64,000 nucleotides of DNA from Ostrinia nubilalis (GCF_963855985.1 NC_087097.1:901001-965000); one strand, 5' to 3'. Shown: positions 20,475 to 31,890, numbered from the stretch's first letter. Translations and numbers: made by a program. The notes: generated from the sequence alone by a model not told the origin.

Positions 20475-20545
20475 CAATTGGGACGTGTAAAAGCGCTTTT
20501 TTAAAGCCTATTTGCAAAAATAAATGAATTTTATAAATTTTTAAT
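20475..20545 (+). repeat. LINE 3'-end fragment
   Basis: GGGACGTGTAAAAGCGCTTT and the following AAATAAATGAATTTTA match the 3' UTR of the LINE at 11783-12144. Confidence 0.5.
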
Positions 20546-21506
20546 TTTTACTATTTTCACCTCTGGTTCTTCTTAGGAGTTGCACGCTCCTAGCTGTGTC
20601 AGGATCTACAGCTTGTTCTGCCAGCTAAACCAGTAAAGGCTGAGCTCCATTTACATAACAATCGCTTAGTTGCAAGCTGTGAAAACTACTATTCTTGTAA
20701 AATTAACATGAAGGCCTTGGAAATTTAAACAATGGCTAAATACAGGTAGTGTGAAACATCTGAAGTAACAAAACGTTTTGGTAATTTATAAGGCTTAATA
20801 ACTAACTAACTTTTGTGTTAAATGGTAGGTACAGCCCTAACCCGGTTACAAATTCAGTCATAAATGAGACGACTAAAATGTGTGTGGGCTGATTTTACCA
20901 TCGTCGGATAACTTTTAACTGGTAAATAAACTCGTCATTTTGACATATTTCCCGCACTGAAACTGTCAATGTGCCAAACTTATTATTCAGTTAAAGCGCA
21001 ATACAATTTAAGCCCACCGGGTCGCCGACATATGTCTGCAACTTTTTGTCGGCGGTCTTGTTGGCGACTTCACTTATTACAAGTCGGAAAATTTGGTCGG
21101 CGGCATGTCGGCGGATTGAGATGAGAAATTTATTTGGCAGTCAGCATACAAGCACGTCACTACAGGTCGTGCCATTATTGTTATTTTTTTTGCGAAAATA
21201 CCAAAACATAGATTTGAAAATAATAACTCCCTGAAAATATCAAAGCATAACATTTTATTCCTTGCTTGCCATTTTAAAATGTAGGAAGCGATAAAATGCT
21301 AACCTCCTTTTTGCATGCTCGGATCGCTTAGCATCCTTCCTTGCTATCTGGCACTAATGGCCGTCCATAACAGTCATAGTTGCTGCTTAACGTCCTCTTT
21401 TAGATATAAAAGTGATATAATAGCGGAGAAATTGGATAATAATATTAAGTACCTACGTAACCTTTTGAGATTGCATGTCAAACGTTTTTAGTAAAGTTCC
21501 TTACAA
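20546..21506. other. Unannotated DNA
   Basis: No domain-bearing frame or clear transposon end. Around 21010-21125 there are several copies of TCGGCGG/GTCGGCG motifs without a clear unit. Confidence 0.4.
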
Positions 21507-21712
21507 TCTTACTAATATTATAAATGCGAAAGTTTGTATGGATGTCTGGATGTTAACATGTTTGTTACTCTTTCACGCAAAAACTACTTAACGGATTTTG
21601 ATGAAACTTTACAGTATTATTGTTTATAGCCCAGAATAACATATAGGCTATAATTTATGACGATCTGTGACAAACTAAATTTCACGCGGGTGAAGCCGCG
21701 GGCAAAAGCTAG
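21507..21712 (+). mobile_element. Helitron-like non-autonomous element, both ends present
   Basis: Runs from TCTTACTAATATTATAAATG to GCGGGCAAAAGCTAG, with A before and T after and no target duplication. A GC-rich stem precedes the CTAG end. It includes the typical AACGGATTTTGATGAAACTT block. This is the consensus-like relative that identifies the sequence flanking the errantivirus. Confidence 0.7.
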
Positions 21713-22021
21713 TTCATAAAGAAACAATTGTATTTCAATGTTTTAGGTATAAGGTAAGTAACTATACGGAAAATATAAAATACCTGCAATACCTGCTGAG
21801 CAAAATTTTATTAAGCCGCATTGTAATTATTTGAGCCATCCCAATAGATTACGGTCTAGTAATTCAAAATTAAATTTTGTTTGTTACTACTAATATTATG
21901 ACGGGTCACGCCTCTAGAAATGGAATTTAAAAAATTGTTACAAGTAAATAGTAGCTTCTTCTCTCATTACGTTACCTCTCTATCATAAAAAGGGTTTTAA
22001 ATTCAACAAGAAAGAAATTTC

Positions 22022-22845
22022 CATTACAGCAACCTGTCACAACCACCACCTTAATGTAAACTGTAAAGGCAAATACACTGTAAAACTTATGCAGCTCGAC
22101 AAAAAAGCTATCTGCATGGTTCTCGACAATCTATACGTCCCAATAAAACCGACCGCGAGCTGAGTGGTGTCGGCTACAAAGCCTGTGCTTGGGCGGACGC
22201 GCTCTGCAAATTGCTTTTGCATATGATATTCAAGCGAGCTCTTCAAACGATGGTCAACAAATGTTTTGATTTTTTACGCCGACGTGGAATTGGGCGGCGA
22301 GGATAGTGAGAGCACTTGTAATGTGGATAGTGCTTTTGATTTACGATTAGATTTTTTTTATATTAACCGCCTCTGTGGTCTAGTGGTAAGACCATCTGCT
22401 TCAGACACAGAGGTCCCGGGGGTTCGATTCCCAGTGGGGGCAGATTTTTCTGTTCGATTTGGTTGGTGGTAGGGCTTGTCCTAAGTCCGCCTGGCTAGCT
22501 ACCACCATCTTATCTAAGTCTGTCGCCATAACAACAATGTTAACAGCATTATTGTGTTCCGGCAGTTAGAGGTAAGATAGCCAGTTCTTCCGTGGTTGAG
22601 AATTCCGGGTGAAGCTCGCTTCCACCTTCGGCCTGATCATCACTTACCATCAGGTGAGATACAGGCCAAGAGCTTCCTTGTAGTGGATAAAAAAAAACAA
22701 AAAAGAGTAAGTTTATTAATTTCAAACCCTTTTGTAGGCATTTTCCTAGTCAGACTTGGCTCTAACCACACTGTTAGATGCTGATGTTAAAGAGCATCAA
22801 AGAATGTCAGCGACTTTAGTTCGGTTACAGATCTCCTCATTTTTG
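22022..22845. repeat. Duplicated unit, copy 1 (SINE-interrupted)
   Basis: Segments from this interval recur at 22956-23425 at a spacing of 944 bp. The core from CGACAATCTATACGTCCCAA to GGATAGTGAGAGCAC (22128-22315) is matched almost base for base in copy 2. The outer parts are clearly diverged. A SINE (22369-22706) interrupts this copy, and the duplicated tail (CACTGTTAGATGCTGATGTT) resumes after it. Confidence 0.75.
22369..22706 (+). mobile_element. tRNA-derived SINE
   Basis: The head GCCTCTGTGGTCTAGTGGTA holds a pol III A box, and GGTTCGATTCC (22421-22431) is a B box. The acceptor ends GCCTCTG and TGGGGGC can pair with wobbles, but the T stem is imperfect, so this is a pseudo-tRNA head and not a tRNA gene. 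The body holds TCACTTACCATCAGGTGAGA and ends in an A-rich tail near 22690-22706. The 68- and 62-aa frames here are part of the SINE. Confidence 0.8.
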
Positions 22846-22955
22846 ATTCAATCTCGAAAAGAAACGTCAATATGGGAACTCTAAGAAACTTAAAAAGGTG
22901 AAATAGTCGCCTTTTTCTCTTTACTTATCCTATCTCTCACCAAGAAAGACATTTA

Positions 22956-23425
22956 CATTACAGCGACCTGCCATTAGTGACTTAGGATAGATAAACTAAA
23001 AGAAAATTTCCAATTTACATTGTCAAAAATACAGCTTAAAAGTTAAAAAACCTATCTGTATGGATCTCGACAATCTATTCGTCCCAATAAAACCGACCGC
23101 GAGCTGAGTGGTGTCGGCTACGAAGCCGGTGCTGGCGCGGACGCGCTCTACAAATTGCTTTTGCATATGATATTCAAGCGAGCTCTTCAAACGATGGTCA
23201 ACAAATGTTTTGATTTTTTACGCCGACGTGGAATTGGGCGGCGAGGATAGTGAGAGCACCTGTAATGTGGATAGGTGCGCTTGATTTGCAATCGGATTTT
23301 TGTGCATAAAAAATATTTTTTTAATTTCCAACGATTTTGTAATTTTCCGAGTCAGACTTGACTAATCACACTGTTAGATGCTGATGTTAAAGAGCATCAG
23401 AAGTCATGTCAGCATCTTTCGGATC
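22956..23425. repeat. Duplicated unit, copy 2 (no SINE)
   Basis: This is the counterpart of 22022-22845 without the SINE, so it shows the empty site. The core 23072-23259 is nearly identical to copy 1. Confidence 0.75.
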
Positions 23426-24239
23426 GGATCATCTGTCGGATTTTTATTTGTTTAAACATAAATGAAACTTTAAATTAAAGCTATTTTACAGGCATTTTCC
23501 TACAAGGCAAGACCGCAATCACACCTGATGCTAAATTTTGATCCAGTCTGGAGTATTACAAACCTACCTAATAAGTGCCTACTATGTACTATACCTACTT
23601 TTATATCAATAAATGTACATCATAACATAACAAAGATAATAATTTTCCACTAAAAGATTTTTCGAGCCCTTTCGAGCACTATTTCCTTATTTCAAGTTCA
23701 TAACTAGTTTGTTTGTTTACTTTTAGGGAAAGTAGAAGTAAAAATTGTCTAGTTGAAACTACCCTTCGGCAAATTAAGTGTAGAAAAGCTTGATGAACCG
23801 ACGACCTCAGTAATGCGAAAGCTCGTTTTATTGCGCTCCTTAAGCACACGTCTTGTTACCGGATCGAAACCAAAACACGAATGTTTAAATTGTGCATTGT
23901 CCATCCACATTTAACTAATCCATTTATTATGTTTTAGGTTCAGATATATTTTTTCAGTCAACCTAAATTACTGAAAATTTGGGAGCCCCTAAGCCTAAAA
24001 ATGACAAAAGTAGGTACCTACTTATTTTTATTTATTTTTCAGAAACACAACCGATTTCATCACGAGAAAGCAGATTTAACAATATGTAATAGGAAACTCT
24101 ACCGTTTGATTTCTTCTTACCTCTCACAAATTACTTCATTCAGCTATTTCAGTGTAATAAACCTGTAATATTGAATATTACAACTATTACATCAAAGTAA
24201 AGTTAAGAATGTAATTAAACCGTGCAAGGAAAGCTTGAC
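23426..24239. other. Unannotated AT-rich DNA
   Basis: Nothing recognised. Confidence 0.4.
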
Positions 24240-24424
24240 TGAAGACTAGTGATGTAGTGTCGCCCTTAGCATCCCTACGCAGCCTCTACGCCAGTAGTCA
24301 ACTGAACGCCGCGCGGCGCGGTCCACACCGCCCGTTACAACGACTTAGCTAAACTTTCGTAAAGTGTAGTTCAGTGTACAAGTGAGTTTGTGATTCTTGT
24401 TTTGCAATGTGAAGTTTTTTTGAG
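24240..24424 (+). other. Candidate promoter and first non-coding exon
   Basis: A GC-rich island (ACGCCGCGCGGCGCGG, 24306-24321) stands in AT-rich DNA. It is followed by a TTCAGT initiator-like motif at 24370 and by two strong donor-like sites: GTGAGT at 24383 and GAG|GTGAGT with the cut after 24424. No coding start is evident. This could be the 5' UTR exon of a host gene, or chance. Confidence 0.3.
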
Positions 24425-24449
24425 GTGAGTTCACTATAGATATAGTTTT

Positions 24450-24750
24450 ACCCTTATTTTTATGTTACCTAACGGTTGTTTTTATTTGTTTGTCCTAAAT
24501 AAAATTTGGAAAAGGCATGACGTTCAAGACGTAATATAAAGCGGTTCATATCCACAAATAACTGTTTAATACAAAATATAGGTACCTATTATAACTCTTT
24601 TTTATTTTTGAGTTACATAAGGGTTGTTTTTATTTGTTGACTTTAGGTACGTGAATAAAATTTGGAATAGGCGTGTTCAAAACCAATACACGTAATACAA
24701 AAGCGGCACCTATCCTCAAATAAAAATATTTAATTTAAAATATAGTACTT
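24450..24750. repeat. Diverged tandem duplication
   Basis: Blocks GGGTTGTTTTTATTTGTT-like and AATAAAATTTGGAA recur at about 24474/24610 and 24500/24653, each followed by a GTAATA-AAAGCGG stretch. Two units of about 150 bp. Confidence 0.55.
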
Positions 24751-26055
24751 AGGGTAAACTGTTGGCTACCAAAGTAACTAAGTTAGATTTTAGATATTAA
24801 TCTAGTCCTAGTTTAGATTTTTTATGTCCAATAAAAATATAATGAAAAACAAACTGAAATTATTACATCATTAAATTGAATTTGCGTGACTCCAATTTAA
24901 CAACCACGCGTTTTCGTTCCACAAAAGTGTTCCAAAGTAGGAATTCAGCACTTTTTGCGCACACATTTTCAGTGGGTTCGAAAAATAGGCCAAAAAGCCT
25001 TGGCTTCGTGCAGCCGTGTAAAAGGGAACTATAATTTGAACAGTGTTTGATCCAGATTTTCACGTTTCTATTTGTTTTTCAGTCGCTTTTTCACTTTTGT
25101 AACGTGACGTTTAGACACACGAGTTCGTGAATCGTGATTCGGTTACAAAAAGAACAATTTGATACGCTTTTTTGAAATTTCTGAGTTGGCTGGTTTATAA
25201 AATTAAGTAGGCAGTTACTTAACTTTTTCTACTGTGAAATAGTCAAGAAGTCACAGTAATTGAAATTGGATTTCAGCCAAGCAGTTTTCTACCGGTTATT
25301 GCGGACTATATGCTACAGCTTTCGCCTGTGACTTCGGTCGTATAATTTGGATGTTAAGTACTTACATTACATGCGATACAATAAAAGTAAGTTAAGTGTT
25401 TTTGAAAAAAGTTCTAACAACACTATAAAATTAAATTACCTTAATTTTCTTTTGAATACATTCATGCCAATCCTGCTTTTCACAAGGATTTTGGGCAAAG
25501 TTCTAAGAAATTAGAACCTTTTAGGTTCTTTCATACTTAGTTATTTTGTTCTTACAAGTTAAAATAAAAGAATAAAAATTATTATAATGCCTTTTTACAA
25601 AGAGGGATTATGAAGTTTAAAATTAAAAGATGAGATTTTCTGAGAGAATAAGTAATGTTTGTTATTCAAAGCTGGCATTTTGAGTGCTTCTTACTGACAC
25701 ACAAAAATATAACAATAAGGTTAATTGTATCTGAATTTAGGATGGACAGTCTAGATAAAAGATAAAAAAGTATCTTCATGGTAAAAGTAATAAATAAAGC
25801 ATGTATAGACAAATATAGGCTTCTAGCACATGGCATATAAAATAATCAATGATTAGAACCTGAATTTAAATTTAAACTACTAAGAACCATGCAAGTTCTG
25901 TACTACTTTTATAATATCGATGTACGGGAATTTTTACTTATTTATTATACGAAAAATCCTACATTTTCTTTATGAAAACTGAACACTTATCATAAATTGA
26001 AATTCAATCAAAAATAAATGATGTTAACCATTAATGCACATATACCTAGAACTTG
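24751..26055. other. Unannotated AT-rich DNA
   Basis: No supported feature. The frame at 24863-25063 has no domain. Confidence 0.4.
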
Positions 26056-26650
26056 CTTGCAAACTGTCTCTTAACTCTCGCTTTGACAAGCCTTGTTCGG
26101 GGGGCGGCTTTCAGCTGGTTTCAATCTATCACTCTCACAATCCAAGCACTATCTCATGACTTTGCGCTACTACTCGTGTACCGTTGCACATCTTGTAGCA
26201 CTTGGAAACGCTTGGCGATGCTCTGCCGTGCCAATCCAAAACACAGTAAGTCGATTTACAGTGGACAGGACTTTAGGTCCGTTTAATACCCCTGTTAGAC
26301 TCTTTTTTTATTTCAACTGTTAATTTGAAAGATACAGCACGTAAAAACACTATATTACGTTTAAGATAAATAAGGTTAAATCACGCCAAAAAACTGTAAC
26401 AAAGAATACAGTGTTTTGTCCAAACAAAGTACACGCTAGGTAAGTGTGTTTTGGACTGCCGCGTGCTTAAGGCAAAAGTAGCCTTGTATTCGGGGGACGT
26501 GTTTCAGCAGGTAGGTTACAGTTTATCATTCTCAAAACCCAAGTACTATCTCATGCCTTTGCGCCAGTCTCGAGTACCGTTGCACATCTTGTAGTACTTG
26601 GCAACGCTTGCCGACGCTGCCAAGTTAGAGCACTCGAGAACGAGTCTACG
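26056..26650. repeat. Two diverged repeat units with a third at 28395
   Basis: GTACCGTTGCACATCTTGTA and CACTATCTCATGACTTTGCG occur near 26140-26200 and again near 26545-26600. A shorter relative is at 28400-28530. The frames of 76-77 residues at 26053-26323 cross the first unit and have no domain. Confidence 0.5.
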
Positions 26651-26781
26651 CCAACAGTTGTATGTTCTTTTCTAAGTTAAATTCCGGCTTATTGTTAGCG
26701 ACAACTATTTCTAGGTTGGTGTCAGAAAAGTTAATACATTAAGTTGTATAACAAAATAATTTATTCAGAACTTGGAAATTC

Positions 26782-27084
26782 GATCGAATCAGAAATGAGG
26801 AGATCCGTAAACGAACTAAAGTCGCTGACATAGCCCGACGGATCAGCAAGCTGAAGTGGCAGTGGGCTGGGCACATAGTACGCAGAACTGACGGCCGATG
26901 GGGCAGCAAGGTTCTGGAATGGAGGCCACGTACCGAAAAACGCAGCGTGGGACGTCCACCCACAAGGTGGACCGATGACCTGATAAAGGTAGCGGGAAGG
27001 CGCTGGATGCAGGCCGCTACCAACCGTGCGATGTGGAAGTCATTGGGGGAGGCCTATGTTCAGCAGTGGACGTCCTGTGGCTGA
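26782..27084 (+). pseudogene. RTE retrotransposon, C-terminal end of the reverse transcriptase ORF
   Basis: A frame of 100 codons plus stop is open from 26782 and reads RIRNEEIRKRTKV, KLKWQWAGHIVRR, VLEWRPR, VGRPPTRWTDDL and ends VQQWTSCG. These motifs are the hallmark of the 3' end of the RTE-type ORF common in Lepidoptera. The catalytic reverse transcriptase and endonuclease are missing, so this is a 5'-truncated insertion. It ends with an ATGATG-type tail. Confidence 0.75.
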
Positions 27085-27305
27085 AATGATGATTGTTGGG
27101 AACCGATTGGTGGACCAACCTCTTTTTTATATTGTCTATGTTTTTTATACTTTTTTTATTACTTTTGATAACTTTTGTTTTAGTTCTGAAGTTTATTGTT
27201 TTTTTGATAGCCGTTGTGGGCATATTTTGCAGGAATAGGTACATCTTCATTTTAAAACGAAGGTTTTTCTTATTTCCGCACGCCCGAGCGGCTGTCCGCT
27301 ACAAT

Positions 27306-27326
27306 GATGATGATGATGATGATGGA
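27306..27326 (+). repeat. (ATG)n microsatellite
   Basis: Seven or so GAT/ATG units. It may be a remnant of an RTE tail. Confidence 0.6.
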
Positions 27327-27531
27327 AATTCAGTTAGGAAAACTTTTTCAGTTAAAAATGGATAAGAAACGACTCCCTTCAAGATAAAACACAGTCAACA
27401 GAAGATTGAATCATACATTTTTGTTGCACGATTGCTCTTTTTAACAACAGAAACGATGCCACAATGCTTACTTAATGTGCCGTCGTCGTCTTACCAAATT
27501 ATATACACTGCTTACTATAAGTACAAATTTA

Positions 27532-27784
27532 GGGCTTGTTCCCACGGACACAACTCGTTTTTTGAAGGATTCCGTTTAGTAGATAGTATACGTGTTTTAA
27601 TATTAACGTTCACACGAACATCCCGTTTGCAGAGTCCTGCAAAAAACCGATCCGTTCGAATTTGGAACTGGAATTTCAAACACACATTTGGATTGAAATT
27701 TGTATTCACATCACGACATGACAGTCCAGTTTTGCGGGAAGCATTACTGGATCCTGCAAAACCAGAATGCTGTGGGAACAGGCC
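27532..27784. mobile_element. MITE with GGGCTTGTTCCCAC ends
   Basis: GGGCTTGTTCCCAC at the left faces GTGGGAACAGGCC at the right. The 93- and 134-aa frames over it overlap each other on opposite strands and show no domain. Confidence 0.5.
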
Positions 27785-27991
27785 GTTGCCCAACATCTGG
27801 TGTGATTCCGTTTATCTCTACATAGTGCTGTATTAATATCACTTTACTAATTCAAACTCTTCGATCCCCATAATCGAGAACCGTCTCGTTCCTTCAAGTT
27901 CCGGACTATCCATTTCAATTGCAAAATCGCCCTTATCTCAACCGATTAAGATGCCACAGTGTTCACCTTGATGTGCTGTCATCTCTATATA

Positions 27992-28192
27992 CAGGGTGGA
28001 ATTTTGTAATGCCATCTGGGGGGAAAGTACTCTTATTACTGTAGATAGAAAATTTTACTCAAAGAAAACAATCCTTTATTTTTGAAAAGAAAGAGAACTG
28101 CGTTCAAAGATTTTCGATTTTTTTCGGAAAATCACCATCATACGATTTATCAAGTTTGTTAGAGAGATTTCATCCTTATACTTAACTACAAC
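27992..28192 (+). mobile_element. Left half of a CAGGGTGGAATTTTG MITE
   Basis: CAGGGTGGAATTTTGTAATG and the next 190 bp match the complete element at 57712-58176. The right half is missing. The break falls at the start of another MITE (28193). Confidence 0.65.
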
Positions 28193-28393
28193 GAACTGTC
28201 CCACCCGTGACATTGACGGGGGGGCGCCATCGTCAATACCGGATCGCTGGTTCCGATTTTTGCGGTAGGTTTCATAGTGATGATATCTATCGGAATAACC
28301 CTAGACTACCTCCCATTAACGGCTCCGCCACTAATTACCAGTCACCCTGTATAAGTTGAACGATAGTGTCAATGTGTTTGGTGGGACAGTTCA
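28193..28393. mobile_element. MITE with GAACTGTCCCACC ends, copy 1
   Basis: GAACTGTCCCACC faces GGTGGGACAGTTC. It shares ATACCGGATCGCTGGTTCCG with copy 2 at 32632-32775. Confidence 0.65.
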
Positions 28394-28578
28394 TCTATAG
28401 TACTTGTATACCGTTGCACATCTTGACAGACCCCCAACGCCTGCCAAGTTGGAGCACTCAACAACGCTTCAACTTCAAACTGTTGTTTGTTCTTTCAAAG
28501 TTAAGGTTCAAGTGATTTTATCGACAACTTTTTCATTTCGAACTTTTAATTCAATTTGAGCCTGTGTATTATCACTAG

Positions 28579-28658
28579 CGATGTGGAAGTCATTGGGGGA
28601 GGCCTATGTTCAGCAGTGGACGTCCTGTGGCTGAAATGATGATGATGATGATGATTAT
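28579..28658 (+). mobile_element. RTE 3' fragment (ATG-tail subfamily)
   Basis: GATGTGGAAGTCATTGGGGG through GTCCTGTGGCTGAAATGATG is the same as the end of the copy at 26782-27090, with a longer ATG tail. Confidence 0.7.
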
Positions 28659-28742
28659 CACTTTTATTTGTCAAAGTTATTACGAGTATAATGAAGTAAA
28701 GCCTCCTGCAGATAAAAATAGGCATTTCTGCTAACAAGTACG

Positions 28743-29074
28743 AGGGGTGTTCAAAAAGTAACGAGAATGGGATATTCCTAGCCTTCACAAAAATCTGAAA
28801 AAAATTAGGAAGGTAGCATAATTTTTTACTAGAAACTGGTAAAAACATCATTTAATTTCACCATTGCGTTTAAGAATTAACTACATTCACCTGGAAACAA
28901 CCAGTCGGATGATTTAATTATTAGAATGATTATCATTTAATCATCCGACACACACAACTTAAATGATTTTTTTAACCAGTTTCTAGTGAAGAGTTAAGCT
29001 ACCTACCCAATTATTTTTTCAGATTTTAGTGATAGCTATAAATATCCCATTCTCATTACTTTTTGAACAACCCC
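28743..29074. mobile_element. MITE with GGGGTGTTCAAAAAGTAA ends
   Basis: Ends GGGGTGTTCAAAAAGTAACG and its near-complement. Further inside is a second matching pair AGAAACTGGT/ACCAGTTTCT. The 101-aa minus frame is not a gene. Confidence 0.6.
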
Positions 29075-29403
29075 AGTACCATAACCAAGTTTCAAAATGA
29101 CAACAATAAGTTGTGTAAAGCTTACAGATAAGAAAGCAAACTTTTCTTTTTTAATTCTAACAATTTAGTACCAGTCGTTGAAAACAAAACACTGCGTCGC
29201 TAATTACTATTTTTAATACGTTAATTCCGTGCAGGCGCACATTAAAAGGCGGTTCCAGTTGATAGGCCCGATATTAATCTTTAAGCTCCGTCTGACACCT
29301 TAGCACGGCTGATAACATTTGTCATATAATTTGGTCACGTAAGCCACTTCATTTTCGACCCATAAAACAGTCATTTGTTTGTTTTGTTTTATAGTAAACG
29401 TAA

Positions 29404-29593
29404 GTAGGAGACGGAGGAGAGTTGTGACGTTGTCGACTTTTAGAAACCTATTAACTATCAGCTCGCAACAGCGCTTACCTATTTGTTAGCTCGAGACTTC
29501 GCGCACTGTTACGAGCTCGTTAGTAGTTAATAAGTTCCAAAAAATCGACAACACAACTGTCCTCTGTCACAACTCTCCTCAGTCTTCCCTAAA
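29404..29593. mobile_element. Hairpin MITE, TAGGGGAGACCGAGGT family, copy 2
   Basis: GGAGGAGAGTTGTGACGTTG faces GTCACAACTCTCCTCAGTC. It shares GTTAGCTCGAGACTT with 2686-2872 and 56852-57241. Confidence 0.6.
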
Positions 29594-29598
29594 TGTTT

Positions 29599-29765
29599 GA
29601 GCCAAGTACACGATGCGTTTAGGCGCCGCACCGCAACGATTTCGCCGTATCGCGTGGCGCGGCAGCACCGCTAGTGTACCCGCCACAGATACTTCTATGT
29701 AAAACGACGCTGCGACATCGCTCCGGCGTCGGACCGCCGCCGCAACGCATCGTGTGCTTTGGCTC
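29599..29765. mobile_element. GC-rich MITE with GAGCCAAGTACACGATGCG ends
   Basis: The left end GAGCCAAGTACACGATGCGT faces ACGCATCGTGTGCTTTGGCTC. The core is rich in CGCCGC. Non-coding. Confidence 0.6.
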
Positions 29766-30348
29766 TAATCCGCTTCATTTTCGACTGATGAAACAGCCAA
29801 CCTAAGTAACGATTTGGCTGTTACTACCTTTATAGGTCTTTCATGCTTTCGATTGGTTTTCAACTCGGCTTGGTCACGTAATATTTGGTGCTATAAAATG
29901 GCCGTTTTGAGGAGACTATAACGTTTTGTGTGATGAATGATGCAACATAATGCTAAAGGCAACACCACGTCTTTTTCGTCGATCCTTTTTTACGATCGGG
30001 CCGTAGGGCTTCTAGAATTGAATAATTTTTAAGAAAGGTTTTATTGCCTTAACATCACCTTGCATGATACGCTCGGCGACGGTGCCTAGTAACGTGGTCT
30101 GAATGGGCTCTAACTGTAGATTCATTTAAAAAAAGCTACAAAAATGTCTGCAAGGTAATTTCTATAATATTTTTAAGTGTTTTATTATTTGTCAATAGTT
30201 TACTAAAATCAAATTACTTGGAATGGAATAGACATTAACCTCCAAGATAAAACTGTATTATTATTATTTATTATTATTGGTTTTTGGGCCTTTATTTGCG
30301 CCAACTCGACCAGGTTTGATCTATTGTGGCAGCCCTTGCCTTTAGAGT

Positions 30349-30475
30349 TCACTGCATTCTTTGGAGCGTGATATCTGCTATCTCATCCGGGTGCATGATG
30401 TGTCGCCCGAGATGGATACTTCTTTTGCTCATAAGCGGGAAGCATGAGCAAAGAACATGCATGGCCGTTTCTTCT
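30349..30475 (-). pseudogene. Non-LTR retrotransposon ORF fragment (H-x-L-C-x-C tail)
   Basis: Read on the minus strand, the frame gives EETAMHVLCSC followed by HLGRHIM and a stop (30349-30351). EETxxHVLxxC is the usual sequence after the RNase H region in Jockey/R1/I-type LINEs. Only about 40 codons are seen. The clade is uncertain. Confidence 0.45.
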
Positions 30476-30656
30476 TCTGTATGGCAGAATCTAAAACTGT
30501 ATTACCAGCGCTATGTAGAGCGCGGTGACCACGAAATCAGCTGCTCGTCGTCGTCGATGAAAATAACACGTTAGAATAATCACATTCGTCGGTGTTTGAT
30601 TCTGTAACTTGCTGTCAATGAATGAAGACCACTTAAACTACAAATAAAGTTATTTT

Positions 30657-30855
30657 TTGAAAAGCAGGAAAGTTCTCGAGTGGCGACCACGGGCTGGAAG
30701 ACGTAGCGTGGGCAGGCCTCCTACTAGGTGGACCGACGATCTGGTAAGGGTCGCGGGAAGAGCCTGGATGCGGGCAGCGCAGGACCGTTCATTGTGGAAA
30801 ACCTTGGGGGAGGCCTTTGTCCAGCAGTGGACGTCATTTGGCTGAAACGAACGAA
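30657..30855 (+). pseudogene. RTE 3' fragment (GAAC-tail subfamily)
   Basis: The frame reads KVLEWRPRAGRRSVGRPPTR, then WTDDLVRV, then VQQWTSFG and stop. The tail is AAACGAACGAAA. It is a 5'-truncated copy of the same protein end as at 48586-49030. Confidence 0.75.
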
Positions 30856-30997
30856 AGTTATTTTTACTTAATTAGGCATCCAGGCCGTCTCGCTTCTATC
30901 TCAATTTAGTATCTTCCGAATTAACTGACTAAAGAAAGTCTCCCCATGCTTTTAGTAAAGAAAGTGTTCCGAAATCCGACCCCCGGGCGGTGAAATA

Positions 30998-31516
30998 AGG
31001 CCTGGTTTCCACCATGGCAGAGCGGTGCAAAGCGGAGCAGAAAAGTTTTTTGAATAACAGAATAATAATCAGATTCAATTATTTGCACATCTCAGCTTTG
31101 GTGGAAATGGATCGAGTGGAGAAGTGTCGGGCGCACTTGTTTTTCTTTGGAATTTGACAGCGTCGGCGGCGCGTAGATGGACGGATTTTTCGTCTTTGTC
31201 GCTACACTCTTGCCAGAGTGGTCGTGGTCGTCACACCAGGTCCGGTGGCAAGCTTCACAATCCGTCGCCATTCCTCCCGCACTGCAGCCTTTCTTGTGCA
31301 CTCGTGGAGTGGACCATTGAGTGCGGTTTTGACCTGGTCAGTCCAGCGCATGGGCGACCTGCCGCGCGCTCTTGTGCCCTCAACCTTCCCCTGCACGACA
31401 AGTCGTTCAACAGAACCGCTCCACTCTTCTCCGCCCCGCTTTGGTGGAAATAACCTGCCAGCTACGCCGCACATCTCTCGTCTCCGCACCGCTCCCCTTT
31501 GGTGGAAACCAAGCCT
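30998..31516. mobile_element. TIR element with AGGCTTGGTTTCCACCA ends carrying a LINE ORF tail
   Basis: AGGCCTGGTTTCCACCA (30998-31014) faces TGGTGGAAACCAAGCCT (31500-31516), with more CTTTGGTGGAAA blocks inside (about 31097 and 31440). No clear target duplication was seen. Between the ends lies a reverse-transcriptase C-terminal fragment on the minus strand. Confidence 0.55.
31202..31405 (-). pseudogene. C-terminal tail of a second LINE type inside the TIR element
   Basis: On the minus strand an open frame contains QGKVEGTRARGRSPMRWTDQ and then CTRKAAVREEWRRIV before the stop at 31202. The GRGRSPxRWxDQ...ER/EWRRIV pattern is the known end of a group of insect LINE ORFs different from the RTE copies here. 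No catalytic residues remain. Confidence 0.55.
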
Positions 31517-31890
31517 ACGAGTAAGAGTAGGTTTCTTCCGATCCACGAAGTTGGTACAGTAATGAGCCGGCAATGGAAAACTTTATTTCCTAATTAAGTT
31601 TATTCTGCCTCAATTAGTTTAACGAAACGGCTCTAAAGCTAATGACCCCGAGTAACAATGTTAATTATGCCTAATAATTTGATATTTACTCGTATATAAA
31701 GTTTCATGGAAATTTGAAGTTACGATAAAATCAACTGAAAGTTCAAAGAAACTCAAATAGATTGGAAGTCTAAAAGAAAAAGTGGATAGGAGAAAGATAT
31801 TACTCAGAAACCCATTTTATTGGTCTTAATCACGCGATATGAACAAGTAAAGATTGTTCATATTTCCACAAATTCAAATAAATATGTACA

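Noticed and set aside
22369..22441. tRNA gene
   Set aside because: It has A and B boxes and a near-tRNA fold, but the T stem is poor and the sequence continues into a SINE body with an A-rich tail.
31218..31562. 114-residue plus-strand frame
   Set aside because: It is the reverse strand of a LINE ORF tail and of the TIR of the surrounding element.
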